64,000 bases of DNA from positions 434,001 to 498,000 of the forward strand of contig CANMUP010000002.1 in assembly GCA_947501105.1 (NCBI GenBank). Reading direction: 5' to 3'. The notes under the pieces are model-generated. The model had not been told where the DNA came from, did no database searches, and worked only from the letters and a program-made list of their open reading frames with translations. How positions within the stretch are numbered: position 1 is the first letter of the stretch; the number at the start of each line of letters is the position of its first letter. Source of the DNA: an uncultured Flaviramulus sp. GTDB taxonomy: Bacteria; Bacteroidota; Bacteroidia; Flavobacteriales; Flavobacteriaceae. This document shows positions 43,410-53,865 of this stretch, one piece after another. Both the position numbers and the translations under genes were made by a program.

Positions 43410-43607
43410 TTATACGGATGGTTGGCTTAACTCTCTAGATAAATATTTTAGCCTGTTAAGTTTGTTTAGAAGTTTTATGGCTCTATATTCAGAAATATCA
43501 CTTAAAGCAGAATCAGTTTGACGAAAATTATAAGCCTGTTCAACAAGTTCCTTATAGCGCTCGCTAAGTTTTGTTTGATTGCTTTTTATAATATCAATTC
43601 TGTTCAT
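43410..43607 (-). CDS. Small helical hypothetical protein
   Basis: 65 aa, MNRIDIIKSNQTKLSERYKE with a predicted all-helical, charged pattern (YRAIKLLNKLNRLKYLSREL). No signal or membrane segment. It is a lone gene between noncoding flanks. Possibly a small cytoplasmic binding protein; no family recognised. Confidence 0.6.
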   Translation of the reverse strand: MNRIDIIKSNQTKLSERYKELVEQAYNFRQTDSALSDISEYRAIKLLNKLNRLKYLSRELSQPSV

Positions 43608-43783
43608 TTTACTATTTGAAAATCAAGCTATTAAATATACATTTTTTATTTAAAAATAAAAAAGAAGCTAGCAACTATTTTTTAAATGAATCAATACAAA
43701 TGTAATTATTGTAATGTTTTGTTAATATAGATTATGTTTCATGTGTATTTAATAACTTTAAGACACTAACTAAACTATTTAAC

Positions 43784-44293
43784 ATGAAAACTTTAATAAG
43801 TACAGTATTGATTTTATTTTTTGTGACTTCTGGTTTTGCACAAAATAACAATTGCGGTTGTTGTACCGAAACACATGCTGAATTTGATTTTTGGATTGGC
43901 AATTGGAATGTAACTAACCCAGACGGGACAGCTGCTGGAACAAATAAAATTGATAAAATTCAAGATAACTGTATTCTTCGTGAAAACTGGACGAGTGCCA
44001 AAGGAAACTTTACAGGAACAAGCAATACTTTTTATAATGCAAAGTCCAAGCAATGGGAACAAGTTTGGATTGATAATAAAGGCGGAAGTTTACATTTAAA
44101 AGGTAATAGACAGGATAATCAAATGATTTTAAAAACAGATGTAGCGACAAATAAAGATGGAAATTCTTTTTACCATCGCGTAACATGGACTTTAAACGAT
44201 GATGGTTCTGTACGACAATATTGGGAAACTATTACCAATGATAAAGATATTACCGTGGCTTTTGATGGGTTGTATAAAAAGGTTGAAGGGTAA
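43784..44293 (+). CDS. Secreted hypothetical protein, probable beta-barrel
   Basis: 169 aa with a signal peptide (ISTVLILFFVTSGFAQ). The mature part starts NNNCGCCTETHAEFDFWIGN, with a CxCC cluster, then a beta-rich run (WEQVWIDNKGGSLHLKG, FYHRVTWTLNDDGSVRQYWE). The FDFWIGNW opening is seen in small lipocalin-like periplasmic proteins of unknown role. Single gene. Confidence 0.8.
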   Translation: MKTLISTVLILFFVTSGFAQNNNCGCCTETHAEFDFWIGNWNVTNPDGTAAGTNKIDKIQDNCILRENWTSAKGNFTGTSNTFYNAKSKQWEQVWIDNKGGSLHLKGNRQDNQMILKTDVATNKDGNSFYHRVTWTLNDDGSVRQYWETITNDKDITVAFDGLYKKVEG

Positions 44294-44326
44294 ATTATTA
44301 CAACGAGAAGAAGAGTATTACACTTT

Positions 44327-44815
44327 TTAATATTTGATTATAATTTCACTCCCATCTTTTAAATGGTAAATAGATTCAATAATATTTAGTAATTCTTCAA
44401 AAACTAAATTTATTTCATTTTCTGATTCAGATTTATACCATTTTGAATAATTTGATGAAATATTACCTTCCTTGTCTTTAGTGTTCGGTTTAGAAAAATC
44501 AAACTCTAATATTTTGTTTTTTTGAATTTTTGAGTATTTTTTAGACTCACTTAGGTATTTATCACTTACTATTTCACAATAATATTCTTTGTTTCTTTCT
44601 AATCCTATATATTGAATATAATATGAGTCAAATTCTACTATTAGATATTCTAAGCTCTGGTTTTTTGATATTATTTCAATAAAATCATTTTTGAGCTTTT
44701 CTTTTTCAGCTTTCCATTTGTACACTTTGGTTTTTTCAATTGTTCTTTTCTGAATTTTAGTAAAAATTCCGTAAACTATTATTAAACCTAATATAGCTCC
44801 TATTATAAATTTCAC
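44327..44815 (-). CDS. Membrane-anchored hypothetical protein
   Basis: 162 aa from a GTG at 44815, which gives a natural N-terminal anchor MKFIIGAILGLIIVYGIF. The longer reading to 44881 starts at TTG inside the upstream gene and adds 22 unlikely residues. After the anchor the chain is hydrophilic with Lys/Glu-rich helices. No family recognised; start uncertain. Confidence 0.6.
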   Translation of the reverse strand: MKFIIGAILGLIIVYGIFTKIQKRTIEKTKVYKWKAEKEKLKNDFIEIISKNQSLEYLIVEFDSYYIQYIGLERNKEYYCEIVSDKYLSESKKYSKIQKNKILEFDFSKPNTKDKEGNISSNYSKWYKSESENEINLVFEELLNIIESIYHLKDGSEIIIKY

Positions 44816-44864
44816 TATTATATATTTTTCATATTGGACACAATTTGAGTATATAAATATTTGT

Positions 44865-45569
44865 TTAATCCTGCAACGCAAAAACTTTCTTTAGCAAATC
44901 TGTAGTTCTAGACGATAGTTTTGTGCGTATTTCTTTTTCTTCAACAGCAATCATAGTGTAAACTCCTTTTAAAGCTTCACCAGTAACATAATCGGTTAAA
45001 TCTGGGTTTACATTATTTGTAAAAGGAATGCTATTATATTTGTTTATTAAGTTATTCCAAATCTCATCTGCACCAACTTTACTAAATGAATTTTTTATAA
45101 CAGGATTAAATTTGTCGTATAAAGCGGTTTGAGTTTTACTCGTCAAGTATTGCGTTGCTGCATCATTGTTTCCTAGTAAAATGTTTTTAGCATCGGCAAA
45201 CGTAATGCCTTTAACAGCGTCAACAAAAATAGGCGTAGCTTCTTTTACAGCATCTTCAGCAGCTCTATTAAGCACTTTTAAACCTTCATCGGCTAATTTA
45301 CTTAAACCAATATCTCTAAGGGCTTTATCAACTTTATGTAGTTCTTCTGGTAATAATATTTTAACCAATTCATTCCTAAAAAAACCATCGGTTTGCGTCA
45401 ATTTCGTTACTTGTTTGTCTATACCAAAATCTAAAGCTTGTCGTAATCCAGATGCTATTTCGGCATTTCCAATGCCTCCGCTTTGCGGTAATTGTTTTGC
45501 TATTTCTTGTAATTCTGCACAAGCAGTAAGATTAAATATTAAGAAGACTGCTAAAAATTTACGAATCAT
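44865..45569 (-). CDS. DUF4197 lipoprotein
   Basis: 234 aa with lipobox LTAC (MIRKFLAVFLIFNLTACAE). The body is helical and matches DUF4197: LRQALDFGIDKQVTKLTQTD, LLPEELHKVDKALRDIGL, ITFADAKNILLGNNDAATQYL split here as DAKNILLGN, and TLDLLKKVF at the end. Periplasmic, unknown function; common in Bacteroidota and Proteobacteria. Confidence 0.9.
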   Translation of the reverse strand: MIRKFLAVFLIFNLTACAELQEIAKQLPQSGGIGNAEIASGLRQALDFGIDKQVTKLTQTDGFFRNELVKILLPEELHKVDKALRDIGLSKLADEGLKVLNRAAEDAVKEATPIFVDAVKGITFADAKNILLGNNDAATQYLTSKTQTALYDKFNPVIKNSFSKVGADEIWNNLINKYNSIPFTNNVNPDLTDYVTGEALKGVYTMIAVEEKEIRTKLSSRTTDLLKKVFALQD

Positions 45570-45610
45570 AATTTATGTTTTATATATTTAACAAAGATAT
45601 ATTTTTACAA

Positions 45611-46567
45611 ATGAAGTTATTTCAAATACTGTGCCTAATATTTTGTGTTACACTGTTTAATTGTCAAGATAATAAAAAGGAAAGGAAAGCGGAATTATCA
45701 GAAAAACCAAAACAATATATAACGGTTTTGGGTATTGCTCAAGATGCTGGTTTTCCCCAAATTAATTGTAATAAAGTTTGCTGTGAAGCCTTTTATAATG
45801 AGAAAGAACAAAAGAAATTAATTTCATGTTTAGGTTTGGTTGATTTACAAGACCGTAAAAAATGGCTGTTTGATGCTACGCCTGATATTGCTGAACAAAC
45901 CCAGTTACTTAAAGAAAATCATTTAGATGATAATAAAGTTATTGATGGTGTATTTTTAACACATGCTCATATTGGGCATTATACAGGGCTGATGTATTTT
46001 GGAAGAGAAGCTTTAGGTGGAAATAACATTCCAGTATATGCCATGCCAAAAATGAAAACCTTTTTAGAGAACAATGGACCATGGAGCCAGTTAGTAGGTT
46101 TAAATAATATTGATTTGAAACCTCTTAAAAGCGATTCTACTTTGGTGTTAAATTCAAAATTAATAGTGACCCCTTTTTTAGTGCCACATCGCGATGAATA
46201 TTCCGAAACGGTTGGTTATAAAATTGAAGGACAACACAAATCAGCTTTATTTATTCCTGATATTGATAAGTGGCATGTTTGGAAGCGAAACATTATTGAA
46301 GAAGTTAAAAAAGTAGATTATGCTTTTTTAGATGCTTCCTTTTTTAGGGATGGAGAATTGGATAGAGATATGAGTAAAATTCCACATCCGTTTACTACCG
46401 AAACGACAACGCTGTTTGAAAACGAATCAAAGGAAACAAAAAATAAAATTCACTTTATTCATTTTAATCATACCAACCCTACATTAAAAGATAGCCACAG
46501 ATTAAAAGATAGTATTCAAGATTTAGGCTTTCATTTTGCCAAAGAAGGTGCTATTTATGGGCTTTAG
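45611..46567 (+). CDS. Lipoprotein of the metallo-beta-lactamase fold, PqqB-like
   Basis: 318 aa from the ATG at 45611, which gives a lipoprotein signal with lipobox LFNC; a start 12 codons earlier spoils it. MBL metal motif HAHIGH (THAHIGHYTG), later VPHRDEYSETVGYK and FIPDIDKW, and a terminal HFNHTNP. The opening VLGIAQDAGFPQINC, with a Cys-rich block NKVCCEAF, is like PqqB of PQQ synthesis, but no other pqq gene is present, so it is probably a periplasmic hydrolase of unknown substrate. Confidence 0.85.
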   Translation: MKLFQILCLIFCVTLFNCQDNKKERKAELSEKPKQYITVLGIAQDAGFPQINCNKVCCEAFYNEKEQKKLISCLGLVDLQDRKKWLFDATPDIAEQTQLLKENHLDDNKVIDGVFLTHAHIGHYTGLMYFGREALGGNNIPVYAMPKMKTFLENNGPWSQLVGLNNIDLKPLKSDSTLVLNSKLIVTPFLVPHRDEYSETVGYKIEGQHKSALFIPDIDKWHVWKRNIIEEVKKVDYAFLDASFFRDGELDRDMSKIPHPFTTETTTLFENESKETKNKIHFIHFNHTNPTLKDSHRLKDSIQDLGFHFAKEGAIYGL

Positions 46568-46654
46568 CTAATTAAAACCCAAAGTATTTTTAATTAAACA
46601 CTATTTTAGCATAATAATTGTTATAAGTTTAATAAATGATTAAGAATTAGATAG

Positions 46655-47779
46655 ATGCAAATTAAAAAGCTCTCGATTTATTTATTGTGTTTTTTATGTC
46701 CTATGATTTTTTTAGGACAAATAAAGGTTTCTGAAAAAATCCAAGATTCCTATATAGCAACCCAAGACGAAAACGCACTTTATTTTGTCGATTTTTGGGC
46801 TACTTGGTGCATGCCATGTATTCATGTATCTAAATATTTAGAATCTCTACAAAAGCAATATCCAGATAACTTTTATATTCTCTCGTTATCACAAGAAAAC
46901 CCTGAAGTAGTTAAGCGTTTTATGAAAAAACATAAAATAGATTTAGGAGTAGCTATTGATTATCAAGGAGAGACGTTTCAAAAAAACAACATACAGAGTT
47001 TACCATATGGTATTTTATACAATGCCAAAGGCGAAAAACTGTGGGAAGGGCACCCAGCAGAGTTTAAGGCATATCATATTAAAAAGTTTTTAAGAGAAAA
47101 TAAAAAGAAGATTGCTATAGATAGAATGTTTAAATCTCAATCTTATAAAAAAACTGCAGTTTCTAAAATTGAGATACCTAAAAAGGATTTTGAGTACTCA
47201 AAAATAAGAGTAGACGAGGTTACAGAAATTCAAGCCATTAAAAAGCGAACACATTTAGAATTACAAGGAAAACTGCAAGATATTTTAGCTTATTCATTTA
47301 ATGTTTTTAAAGATCAGATAAAAATACCTTCAGCTTTAAATAAATCCTATAAAATGAGTTTTAAGTTTAAAACTGATGCCTATTTAAATATGTCTAAAAC
47401 TATTTTAGAAGCTCTAAAATTAAATCAGTTTAACTCTGAAATAGAGGGAGAAGCCTTAGTTTTTAATTTAAAAAAGCCAACGTTTTGGGATACTAGACAA
47501 ATAGATTGGGGAACAGATTCTCAAGCTTTTTTAATAGGAGATTCTGATATTCAGGCAGATAATGTTACGCTTAACCAAGTAAAATATCAATTGGCAACAC
47601 TTTTAGGAACACCTATTGTAATTAATGATAAGTATTTAGATGGTAAGCTCCACGATTGGCAAATACACTATAAATATTTCGATTTGATGGCATCTAGCTT
47701 TAAAGATAATTATGGAATTCAAATTGAAAAGAAGATTGTTAACTACCCTGAATATATAATAACAAAAAAGACACCTTGA
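46655..47779 (+). CDS. TlpA-like thioredoxin-fold protein, exported
   Basis: 374 aa. Signal peptide (LSIYLLCFLCPMIFLGQ), then a thioredoxin domain about 28-145 with active-site WCMPC (C52 and C55 in FWATWCMPCIHVS) and the cis-Pro region IQSLPYGILY. A C-terminal part of about 200 residues follows, including AYLNMSKTILEALKLNQF, as seen in other flavobacterial redoxins. It should act on disulphides in the periplasm. The stop codon lies inside a terminator stem. Confidence 0.9.
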   Translation: MQIKKLSIYLLCFLCPMIFLGQIKVSEKIQDSYIATQDENALYFVDFWATWCMPCIHVSKYLESLQKQYPDNFYILSLSQENPEVVKRFMKKHKIDLGVAIDYQGETFQKNNIQSLPYGILYNAKGEKLWEGHPAEFKAYHIKKFLRENKKKIAIDRMFKSQSYKKTAVSKIEIPKKDFEYSKIRVDEVTEIQAIKKRTHLELQGKLQDILAYSFNVFKDQIKIPSALNKSYKMSFKFKTDAYLNMSKTILEALKLNQFNSEIEGEALVFNLKKPTFWDTRQIDWGTDSQAFLIGDSDIQADNVTLNQVKYQLATLLGTPIVINDKYLDGKLHDWQIHYKYFDLMASSFKDNYGIQIEKKIVNYPEYIITKKTP

Positions 47780-47796
47780 GAGAAAGGTGCCTTTTT
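47765..47796 (+). terminator. Terminator overlapping the TlpA-like stop codon
   Basis: AAAAAGACACCTT (47765-47777) pairs with AAGGTGCCTTTTT (47784-47796), with one A/C mismatch. The left arm runs into the TGA stop (47777-47779). The T run is in the right arm. Confidence 0.8.
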
Positions 47797-47831
47797 ACAA
47801 TCACAAACTATAAACTAATTCAGGTTCTCTT

Positions 47832-48929
47832 TTAGTTTCCTAGTACTCTAAATTCTGTACGTCTATTTTTTTGGTGCTCAGATTCAGCACATTCAACACC
47901 ATTAGAACAACGGTTAACTAATCTTGTTTCTCCGTAACCTCTAGCAGTTAAGCGACTTCTTGAAATCCCTCTTGATACTAAATAGTTAACAACAGAGTTA
48001 GCACGTTGTTGAGATAAAGACATGTTATAATCATCATTACCTCTAGCATCTGTATGAGACATTAATTCAATGCTTACAGGTTTACTTTTAAGTAATGGTA
48101 ATAAAGTTTCATCAATGATTTTCTTTGAAGCTGGTGTGATACGTGCGCTAGCTAATTCGTAAAATATTGGTAAAACGTTAGCATCTAATAAGCCGCAATC
48201 AACTTCTTCCCATGTTGTAATACCACCTTTTTTAGCTAAAACTGTTCTAGTTACTGTTTGCATTTTTGCTGGCACTGTAACACTTCTTGTTGAAGCTGGA
48301 GTTGCTACTACTTGACGTTTAATGGTTTGGTATTCTGCAGGAATATCTATTTGATCCATTCTAGCAGGTGTTTTAACAACACGTTTTTTATATGTTGTTG
48401 GAACTTCAGAAACTGGAACATTATTTGTGTTCGCATCATTAGCTAAAGTTGTATAGCTTACATCTCTAAATTGAGCTGGGTATTCAACAAAACAGGCTAC
48501 AACACAATCTTCTTTATTAGGAGAATCACATGCAGTTTCTTTATACTCCCATCCAGAAGTTTTTGGATAAATTTCAAAAGTTTTTGAGTTAGACCCAAAA
48601 GTAGCAGGGTTAATACTTAAATCTGTTCTTCCTTCTTTTTTAATATAAGAAACATCAACAGTTTCATAAACAGCAGGAACGTAAACATACTTTTTAGTAG
48701 CTTCTTTCACTAAAACAGTTTCCTCAACAGTTTTGTAAGTTGCAGGAACAACATTTAGTTTGTTGTATGCTGGATAAACCTCGATGGTTTCTTCTACATC
48801 CTTAAATTCGTCTTTAGTAATACATTTAACGTAGCATTTTCCGGGTTCTGGATTATCAGGTAAGTTTTGAGCTTGAGTAAATCCGATGCCTAAAATAAAA
48901 GTTAGGCAAAAAAATAAATTTGTTTTCAT
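47832..48929 (-). CDS. OmpA-family outer-membrane protein with repeated PATYxTV strands
   Basis: 365 aa with a signal peptide (FFCLTFILGIGFTQAQ). The middle part (about 25-240) is made of repeats of the kind VPATYKTVEETVLVKEA, VPAVYETVDVSYIKKEG, IPAEYQTIKRQVVATPA and VPAKMQTVTRTVLAKKG. The C-terminal OmpA domain (about 255-365) binds peptidoglycan: LMSHTDARGNDDYNMSLSQQ, RGYGETRLVNRC and NRRTEFRVL. Conserved in Flavobacteriaceae; probably a cell-wall-linked structural protein. Confidence 0.93.
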   Translation of the reverse strand: MKTNLFFCLTFILGIGFTQAQNLPDNPEPGKCYVKCITKDEFKDVEETIEVYPAYNKLNVVPATYKTVEETVLVKEATKKYVYVPAVYETVDVSYIKKEGRTDLSINPATFGSNSKTFEIYPKTSGWEYKETACDSPNKEDCVVACFVEYPAQFRDVSYTTLANDANTNNVPVSEVPTTYKKRVVKTPARMDQIDIPAEYQTIKRQVVATPASTRSVTVPAKMQTVTRTVLAKKGGITTWEEVDCGLLDANVLPIFYELASARITPASKKIIDETLLPLLKSKPVSIELMSHTDARGNDDYNMSLSQQRANSVVNYLVSRGISRSRLTARGYGETRLVNRCSNGVECAESEHQKNRRTEFRVLGN

Positions 48930-49097
48930 AAAAAATTAAAGTTTAGTTAATGGTTATATTTTTCCACTGATTTTGTGACACGAGAAAAAAAATAAAGTCA
49001 CATTTTTAGTTTCATAACCGTAAGAACTATACAAACACTGTGGCTTTTAAAGTTTTAGATAATTCAATATAAATAGCGTGTTTTTTTGAATATTCCG

Positions 49098-49105
49098 TAA
49101 ATTTG
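49098..49105 (+). promoter_or_regulatory. Bacteroidota -7 box before icmF
   Basis: TAAATTTG fits TAnnTTTG, 27 bp before the ATG at 49133. It covers the alternative TTG start at 49103, which argues for the ATG. Confidence 0.45.
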
Positions 49106-49132
49106 CATCACAAAATTCAAGTTTCTTTAAGA

Positions 49133-52100
49133 ATGATACAAGCAACACCATATAGTCCAAAGTATAAAGTAAGAATAGTTACTGCAGCATCATTGTTTGA
49201 TGGTCATGATGCCTCAATAAACATTATGCGCCGAATTATTCAAGCAACAGGAGTAGAGGTCATTCATTTAGGTCATGATAGAAGTGTTGAAGAAGTTGTG
49301 AATACAGCGATTCAAGAAGATGTAAATGCCATTTGTTTAACGTCTTATCAAGGCGGTCATAATGAGTATTTTAAATTTATGTATGATTTACTTAAAGAAC
49401 GCGGAGCAGAGCACATTAAAATTTTTGGTGGCGGAGGCGGCGTTATTTTGCCTTCTGAAATCAAAGACTTGATGGATTATGGAATTGCTCGTATTTATTC
49501 TCCAGATGATGGTCGCGAAATGGGATTACAAGGGATGATTAACGACTTGGTTGAACAATCAGATTTTGCAATAGGAGATGCCTTAAACGCTAATGTTAAA
49601 GAGTTATCAAAGAAAAACCCAAAAGCGATAGCACGCGTTATTTCTTCAGCTGAAAACTTTCCAGAAGTTGCAAGAGAGACTTTAGATAAAATTCATGCAA
49701 AAAACAAAGCATCAAAAACTCCAGTATTAGGTATTACTGGTACAGGAGGTGCAGGGAAATCGTCTTTAGTAGATGAGTTGGTGCGTCGTTTTTTAATAGA
49801 TTTTCCTAAAAAAACAGTTGGTATTGTTTCAGTTGATCCTTCAAAACGGAAGACAGGAGGCGCACTGCTAGGAGACCGTATTCGTATGAATGCTATTAAC
49901 TCACCTAGAGTGTATATGCGTAGTTTGGCAACACGTCAATCTAATTTGGCCTTGTCAAAATATGTTAACGAAGCTGTAGAAGTATTAAAAGCAGCTGAAT
50001 ACGACTTAATTATTTTAGAAACCTCTGGTATTGGTCAATCTGATACTGAAATTATTGAACATAGTGATGTATCATTATATGTGATGACGCCAGAATTTGG
50101 AGCAGCTACACAATTAGAGAAAATTGATATGCTCGATTTTGCTGATTTGGTTGCAATTAACAAATTTGATAAACGAGGTTCGCTTGATGCTTTGCGTGAT
50201 GTAAAAAAACAATACATGCGCAACAATAATCTTTGGGATATACCTCAAGATGAATTACCAGTTTTTGGTACTATTGCCTCTCAATTTAACGATCCAGGAA
50301 TGAATACGCTTTACAAAGCGATTATGGATAAATTGGTAGAAAAAGCACATGCAGATTTAAAATCGACTTTCGAGATTTCTAAAGAAATGAGCGAAAAGAT
50401 TTTTGTTATCCCTCCTAATAGAACACGTTATCTATCTGAAATAGCAGAAAGCAATCGTGCTTATGATAAAAAAGCGAATGAGCAAGTTGAAGTGGCACAA
50501 AAGCTTTACGGAGTTTATAAAACTTTAGAATCTGTTGTTGGAGAAACTCCTAAATTAGATAAAGCAGGAATTGATAATAATTCTTTAAACTCATCAGGAG
50601 ATAAAGATTTTATTAAACTTTTGGTTGGAGAATTTGATCGTGTAAAACTAAACCTCGACCCTTACAATTGGGAAATGATTATTGGCTGGGGTGAAAAAGT
50701 TAATAAATACAAAAATCCAATATATTCTTTTAAAGTTAGAGATAAAGAAATTAAAATTGAAACCCATACAGAGTCATTATCTCACTTACAAATCCCTAAA
50801 GTTGCTTTACCAAAGTATGAAGCTTGGGGAGATATTTTAAAATGGAATTTACAGGAAAATGTTCCTGGGGAGTTCCCTTATACTTCGGGCCTATATCCTT
50901 TTAAAAGAACGGGCGAAGATCCAGCAAGAATGTTTGCAGGCGAAGGAGGTCCAGAACGTACTAACAGACGTTTTCATTATGTTAGTGCGGGGTTGCCAGC
51001 AAAACGTTTATCTACTGCCTTTGATAGTGTAACATTATACGGTAGCGACCCAGACCATCGTCCAGATATTTACGGAAAGATTGGAAATGCTGGTGTTTCT
51101 ATTTGTTGTTTAGACGATGCCAAGAAATTATATTCTGGCTTCGATTTAGCAAATGTTATGACCTCTGTGAGTATGACTATTAATGGTCCAGCTCCAATGC
51201 TATTAGGTTTCTTTATGAATGCAGCTATTGATCAACAATGTGAGGTTTATATTAAAGAAAATGGATTAGAAGACGACGTTGAAAGTAAAATTTCTAAAAT
51301 TTATAAAGGTAAAGAGCGCCCTATATATAATGGAGAATTACCAGAAGGAAACGATGGTTTAGGTTTAATGCTTTTAGGTGTTACAGGAGATCAGGTTTTA
51401 CCAAAAGACGTTTATCAAGATATTAAAATAAAAACTATAGCACAAGTACGCGGGACCGTTCAAGCAGATATTTTAAAAGAAGACCAAGCACAAAACACTT
51501 GTATTTTTTCTACTGAATTTGCATTGCGTTTAATGGGAGATGTGCAAGAATACTTTATTGAAAATAATGTTCGGAATTTCTATTCGGTCTCTATATCTGG
51601 ATATCATATTGCTGAAGCTGGAGCAAACCCAATTACACAATTGGCATTAACTTTATCTAACGGATTTACTTATGTTGAGTATTATTTAAGCCGTGGAATG
51701 GATATCAATAAATTTGGCCCAAACTTATCGTTCTTTTTCTCAAATGGTATCGACCCAGAGTATGCAGTTATTGGTCGTGTAGCTCGTAAAATTTGGTCGA
51801 AAGCTATGAAGCATAAATACGGAGCAAATGCAAGAGCTCAAATGTTGAAATATCATATTCAAACTTCTGGCCGTAGTTTACATGCACAAGAAATAGACTT
51901 TAATGATATTCGTACAACACTTCAAGCCTTATATGCAATTTATGATAACTGTAATTCATTACATACCAATGCATATGATGAGGCGATTACAACTCCAACT
52001 GAAGAATCAGTTAGACGTGCCATGGCAATTCAGTTAATCATCAACAAAGAGTTAGGCTTAGCTAAAAATGAAAACCCAATTCAAGGGTCTTTCATCATTG

Positions 52101-52543
52101 AAGAGTTAACAGATTTAGTTGAAGAAGCTGTATTATTAGAATTTGATAGAATTACTGAGCGAGGTGGTGTTCTTGGAGCCATGGAGACTATGTATCAGCG
52201 ATCAAAAATTCAAGAAGAAAGTTTATATTATGAAACCTTGAAACACAACGGCAAATTTCCAATTATTGGTGTAAATACATTTTTGAGCTCTAAAGGTTCC
52301 CCAACGGTTATTCCTGCGGAAGTTATTCGAGCCACAGAAGAAGAGAAGCAATTCCAGATTAAAACGTTAGAGAATATTCATAAAGTCAACGATACAATAG
52401 AATTGTTAGGGGATTTACAGAAGAAAGCCGTTAATAATGAAAACATTTTTGAAGCTTTAATGGATGTTTGTAAAGTATGTACCCTTGGAGAGATTACTTC
52501 AGCTTTATTTGAAGTAGGTGGGCAGTATAGAAGAAACATGTAA
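49133..52543 (+). CDS. icmF: Fused isobutyryl-CoA mutase (B12 domain, G-protein chaperone, mutase)
   Basis: 1136 aa, an adenosylcobalamin enzyme that interconverts isobutyryl-CoA and butyryl-CoA; some relatives also act on pivalyl-CoA. Order: B12-binding domain about 10-145 with DGHD (D23 and H25), then a MeaB-like GTPase about 190-420 with P-loop GTGGAGKS (203-210), [16 protein letters not shown] and NKFDKRG, then the mutase barrel about 560-1136 ([54 protein letters not shown]). The arrangement and length are those of IcmF rather than of methylmalonyl-CoA mutase. Built-in GTPase guards the cofactor. It stands alone. Confidence 0.95.
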   Translation: MIQATPYSPKYKVRIVTAASLFDGHDASINIMRRIIQATGVEVIHLGHDRSVEEVVNTAIQEDVNAICLTSYQGGHNEYFKFMYDLLKERGAEHIKIFGGGGGVILPSEIKDLMDYGIARIYSPDDGREMGLQGMINDLVEQSDFAIGDALNANVKELSKKNPKAIARVISSAENFPEVARETLDKIHAKNKASKTPVLGITGTGGAGKSSLVDELVRRFLIDFPKKTVGIVSVDPSKRKTGGALLGDRIRMNAINSPRVYMRSLATRQSNLALSKYVNEAVEVLKAAEYDLIILETSGIGQSDTEIIEHSDVSLYVMTPEFGAATQLEKIDMLDFADLVAINKFDKRGSLDALRDVKKQYMRNNNLWDIPQDELPVFGTIASQFNDPGMNTLYKAIMDKLVEKAHADLKSTFEISKEMSEKIFVIPPNRTRYLSEIAESNRAYDKKANEQVEVAQKLYGVYKTLESVVGETPKLDKAGIDNNSLNSSGDKDFIKLLVGEFDRVKLNLDPYNWEMIIGWGEKVNKYKNPIYSFKVRDKEIKIETHTESLSHLQIPKVALPKYEAWGDILKWNLQENVPGEFPYTSGLYPFKRTGEDPARMFAGEGGPERTNRRFHYVSAGLPAKRLSTAFDSVTLYGSDPDHRPDIYGKIGNAGVSICCLDDAKKLYSGFDLANVMTSVSMTINGPAPMLLGFFMNAAIDQQCEVYIKENGLEDDVESKISKIYKGKERPIYNGELPEGNDGLGLMLLGVTGDQVLPKDVYQDIKIKTIAQVRGTVQADILKEDQAQNTCIFSTEFALRLMGDVQEYFIENNVRNFYSVSISGYHIAEAGANPITQLALTLSNGFTYVEYYLSRGMDINKFGPNLSFFFSNGIDPEYAVIGRVARKIWSKAMKHKYGANARAQMLKYHIQTSGRSLHAQEIDFNDIRTTLQALYAIYDNCNSLHTNAYDEAITTPTEESVRRAMAIQLIINKELGLAKNENPIQGSFIIEELTDLVEEAVLLEFDRITERGGVLGAMETMYQRSKIQEESLYYETLKHNGKFPIIGVNTFLSSKGSPTVIPAEVIRATEEEKQFQIKTLENIHKVNDTIELLGDLQKKAVNNENIFEALMDVCKVCTLGEITSALFEVGGQYRRNM

Positions 52544-52746
52544 TTAGAAGATCTTTTTTCGAATTATTTTTAATTGCTTAAAAATCAGATGAATGGTAAT
52601 AAATTTATGACTGTTTTAGCGTGTTTTTTTGCAAAAATAATCGAGTTATGGACGTATGTAAACCGTTGAACTAAAATATTTTAAGAAATAGTGCGATTTT
52701 AAATTCTAAAAGTAAATTCATATTAAATAACCCAAATATATTAGAT

Positions 52747-52884
52747 ATGAAAACTACTTTAAACTACAAATTTAGAAGGAAGTCTGAAAATCATTTAGAT
52801 TGGTTGATTAACATTATTAAATCTGAAAAGTATTATCTTATAGAAGCTAGTATAGTTATCCCTAATCAGCGTTATCAAAATTAA
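52747..52884 (+). CDS. Possible 45-aa ORF
   Basis: ATG at 52747 encodes MKTTLNYKFRRKSENHLDWL and ends IVIPNQRYQN. Basic and mostly polar; it is the only readable ORF in the 430-bp gap after icmF. No family or good ribosome-binding site; weak support. The rest of the gap appears empty. Confidence 0.35.
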   Translation: MKTTLNYKFRRKSENHLDWLINIIKSEKYYLIEASIVIPNQRYQN

Positions 52885-52976
52885 ATGATTTAGAATAATT
52901 ATGACTATTAGTTCATTTTGAAGCAACCATTTTTCTTTTTTGCATCTAAATAATAAACCCATTAGTATATTTAAAA

Positions 52977-53405
52977 ATGAAAAATTCTATATTATTTCTA
53001 TTTGCTTTAATTTTAATTAGTTGCTCATCTGATGATAATAAGGTCTTAATTGAAAACGAAGCGTTATTAGGGAAATGGAAAGTTATTGAAGTGCTAGTAG
53101 ATCCAGGAGATGGAAGTGGTACTTTTCAACCAGCTACATACAGCAGAACAGTTGAGTTTTTTAGTAATGCAATAGTAACAGCAAGTGGAACTTTGTGTTT
53201 TATGGGTTCAGAAAGTAATCCAAGTACTGGAACGTTTAAGTTAATTAGTACTAATGAAACAGATATTAATCATGATGGAGAAATAAAACCAAATGATTGC
53301 GGGTTTAGTGAAGCTAGAGTTTATTTTGATATTACCTCTAACAATGAACTGATACTTTGGTATCCTTGTATTGAAGGTTGTGCCGAAAAGTTTGTAAAAA
53401 TTTAG
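52977..53405 (+). CDS. Small lipocalin-like lipoprotein
   Basis: 142 aa, lipobox LISC (FLFALILISCSSDDN). The mature part opens EALLGKWKVIEVLVDPGDG and has a beta-barrel pattern with four late cysteines (LCFMGSE, PNDCGFSEA, WYPCIEGCAEK), common to flavobacterial lipocalin-like proteins. No known ligand. Its stop is 7 bp from the end of the convergent next gene. Confidence 0.82.
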   Translation: MKNSILFLFALILISCSSDDNKVLIENEALLGKWKVIEVLVDPGDGSGTFQPATYSRTVEFFSNAIVTASGTLCFMGSESNPSTGTFKLISTNETDINHDGEIKPNDCGFSEARVYFDITSNNELILWYPCIEGCAEKFVKI

Positions 53406-53412
53406 TAGAAAC

Positions 53413-53808
53413 TTACAAAGTTAACAACCAAGTACGTTGAAGTTTTTTAAATTTCTTTAACTCCTTACGTAAAATTGGCAAAAAATCTTTCCCATTACTG
53501 TTAGAGCGTTCTAAACGATAAGAATTTTTATAAAGCATATTAGTAATACGTTTTAGCGATGCAATGTGCTTATGTCTTCTTTCTGAATAGCGTTCTAATT
53601 CTGCATTTACAATTTCGGGAACTAAAGAGACCGATTGCTGAACAATATCACCCGAAAAATAAATATTAACATCTTCAGATCCGTCATTTTTTAAGACAGA
53701 TAAATCATAATTTAAATACGTAGATATGTCTTGCGATAGAGCGAAAATCTCTAGTGCTTTTTTATAAACCGGTAATTCCGATAGGTTTTGTGGGGTATTG
53801 GATAACAT
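53413..53808 (-). CDS. Four-helix-bundle-like hypothetical protein
   Basis: 131 aa from the ATG at 53808. A GTG at 53847 is also in frame, but a TAATTTTG -7 box (53841-53834) covers that area and favours the ATG. The ELPVYKKALEIFALSQDIST opening and long helices resemble the 23S rRNA intervening-sequence four-helix family. No rRNA is near. Function not known. Confidence 0.65.
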   Translation of the reverse strand: MLSNTPQNLSELPVYKKALEIFALSQDISTYLNYDLSVLKNDGSEDVNIYFSGDIVQQSVSLVPEIVNAELERYSERRHKHIASLKRITNMLYKNSYRLERSNSNGKDFLPILRKELKKFKKLQRTWLLTL

Positions 53809-53865
53809 GTTTCTTTTTTCTAATGCAATTTTATCAAAATTACTCACAAGAATTCAAATTAGTCT

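Noticed and set aside
49103-49132. TTG start extending icmF by 10 residues
   Set aside because: A -7 promoter box covers this TTG, and the ATG at 49133 gives the usual IcmF N-terminus.
53413-53808. Four-helix protein as evidence for a diversity-generating retroelement (Avd-like)
   Set aside because: No reverse transcriptase, template repeat or variable repeat lies in the neighbourhood.
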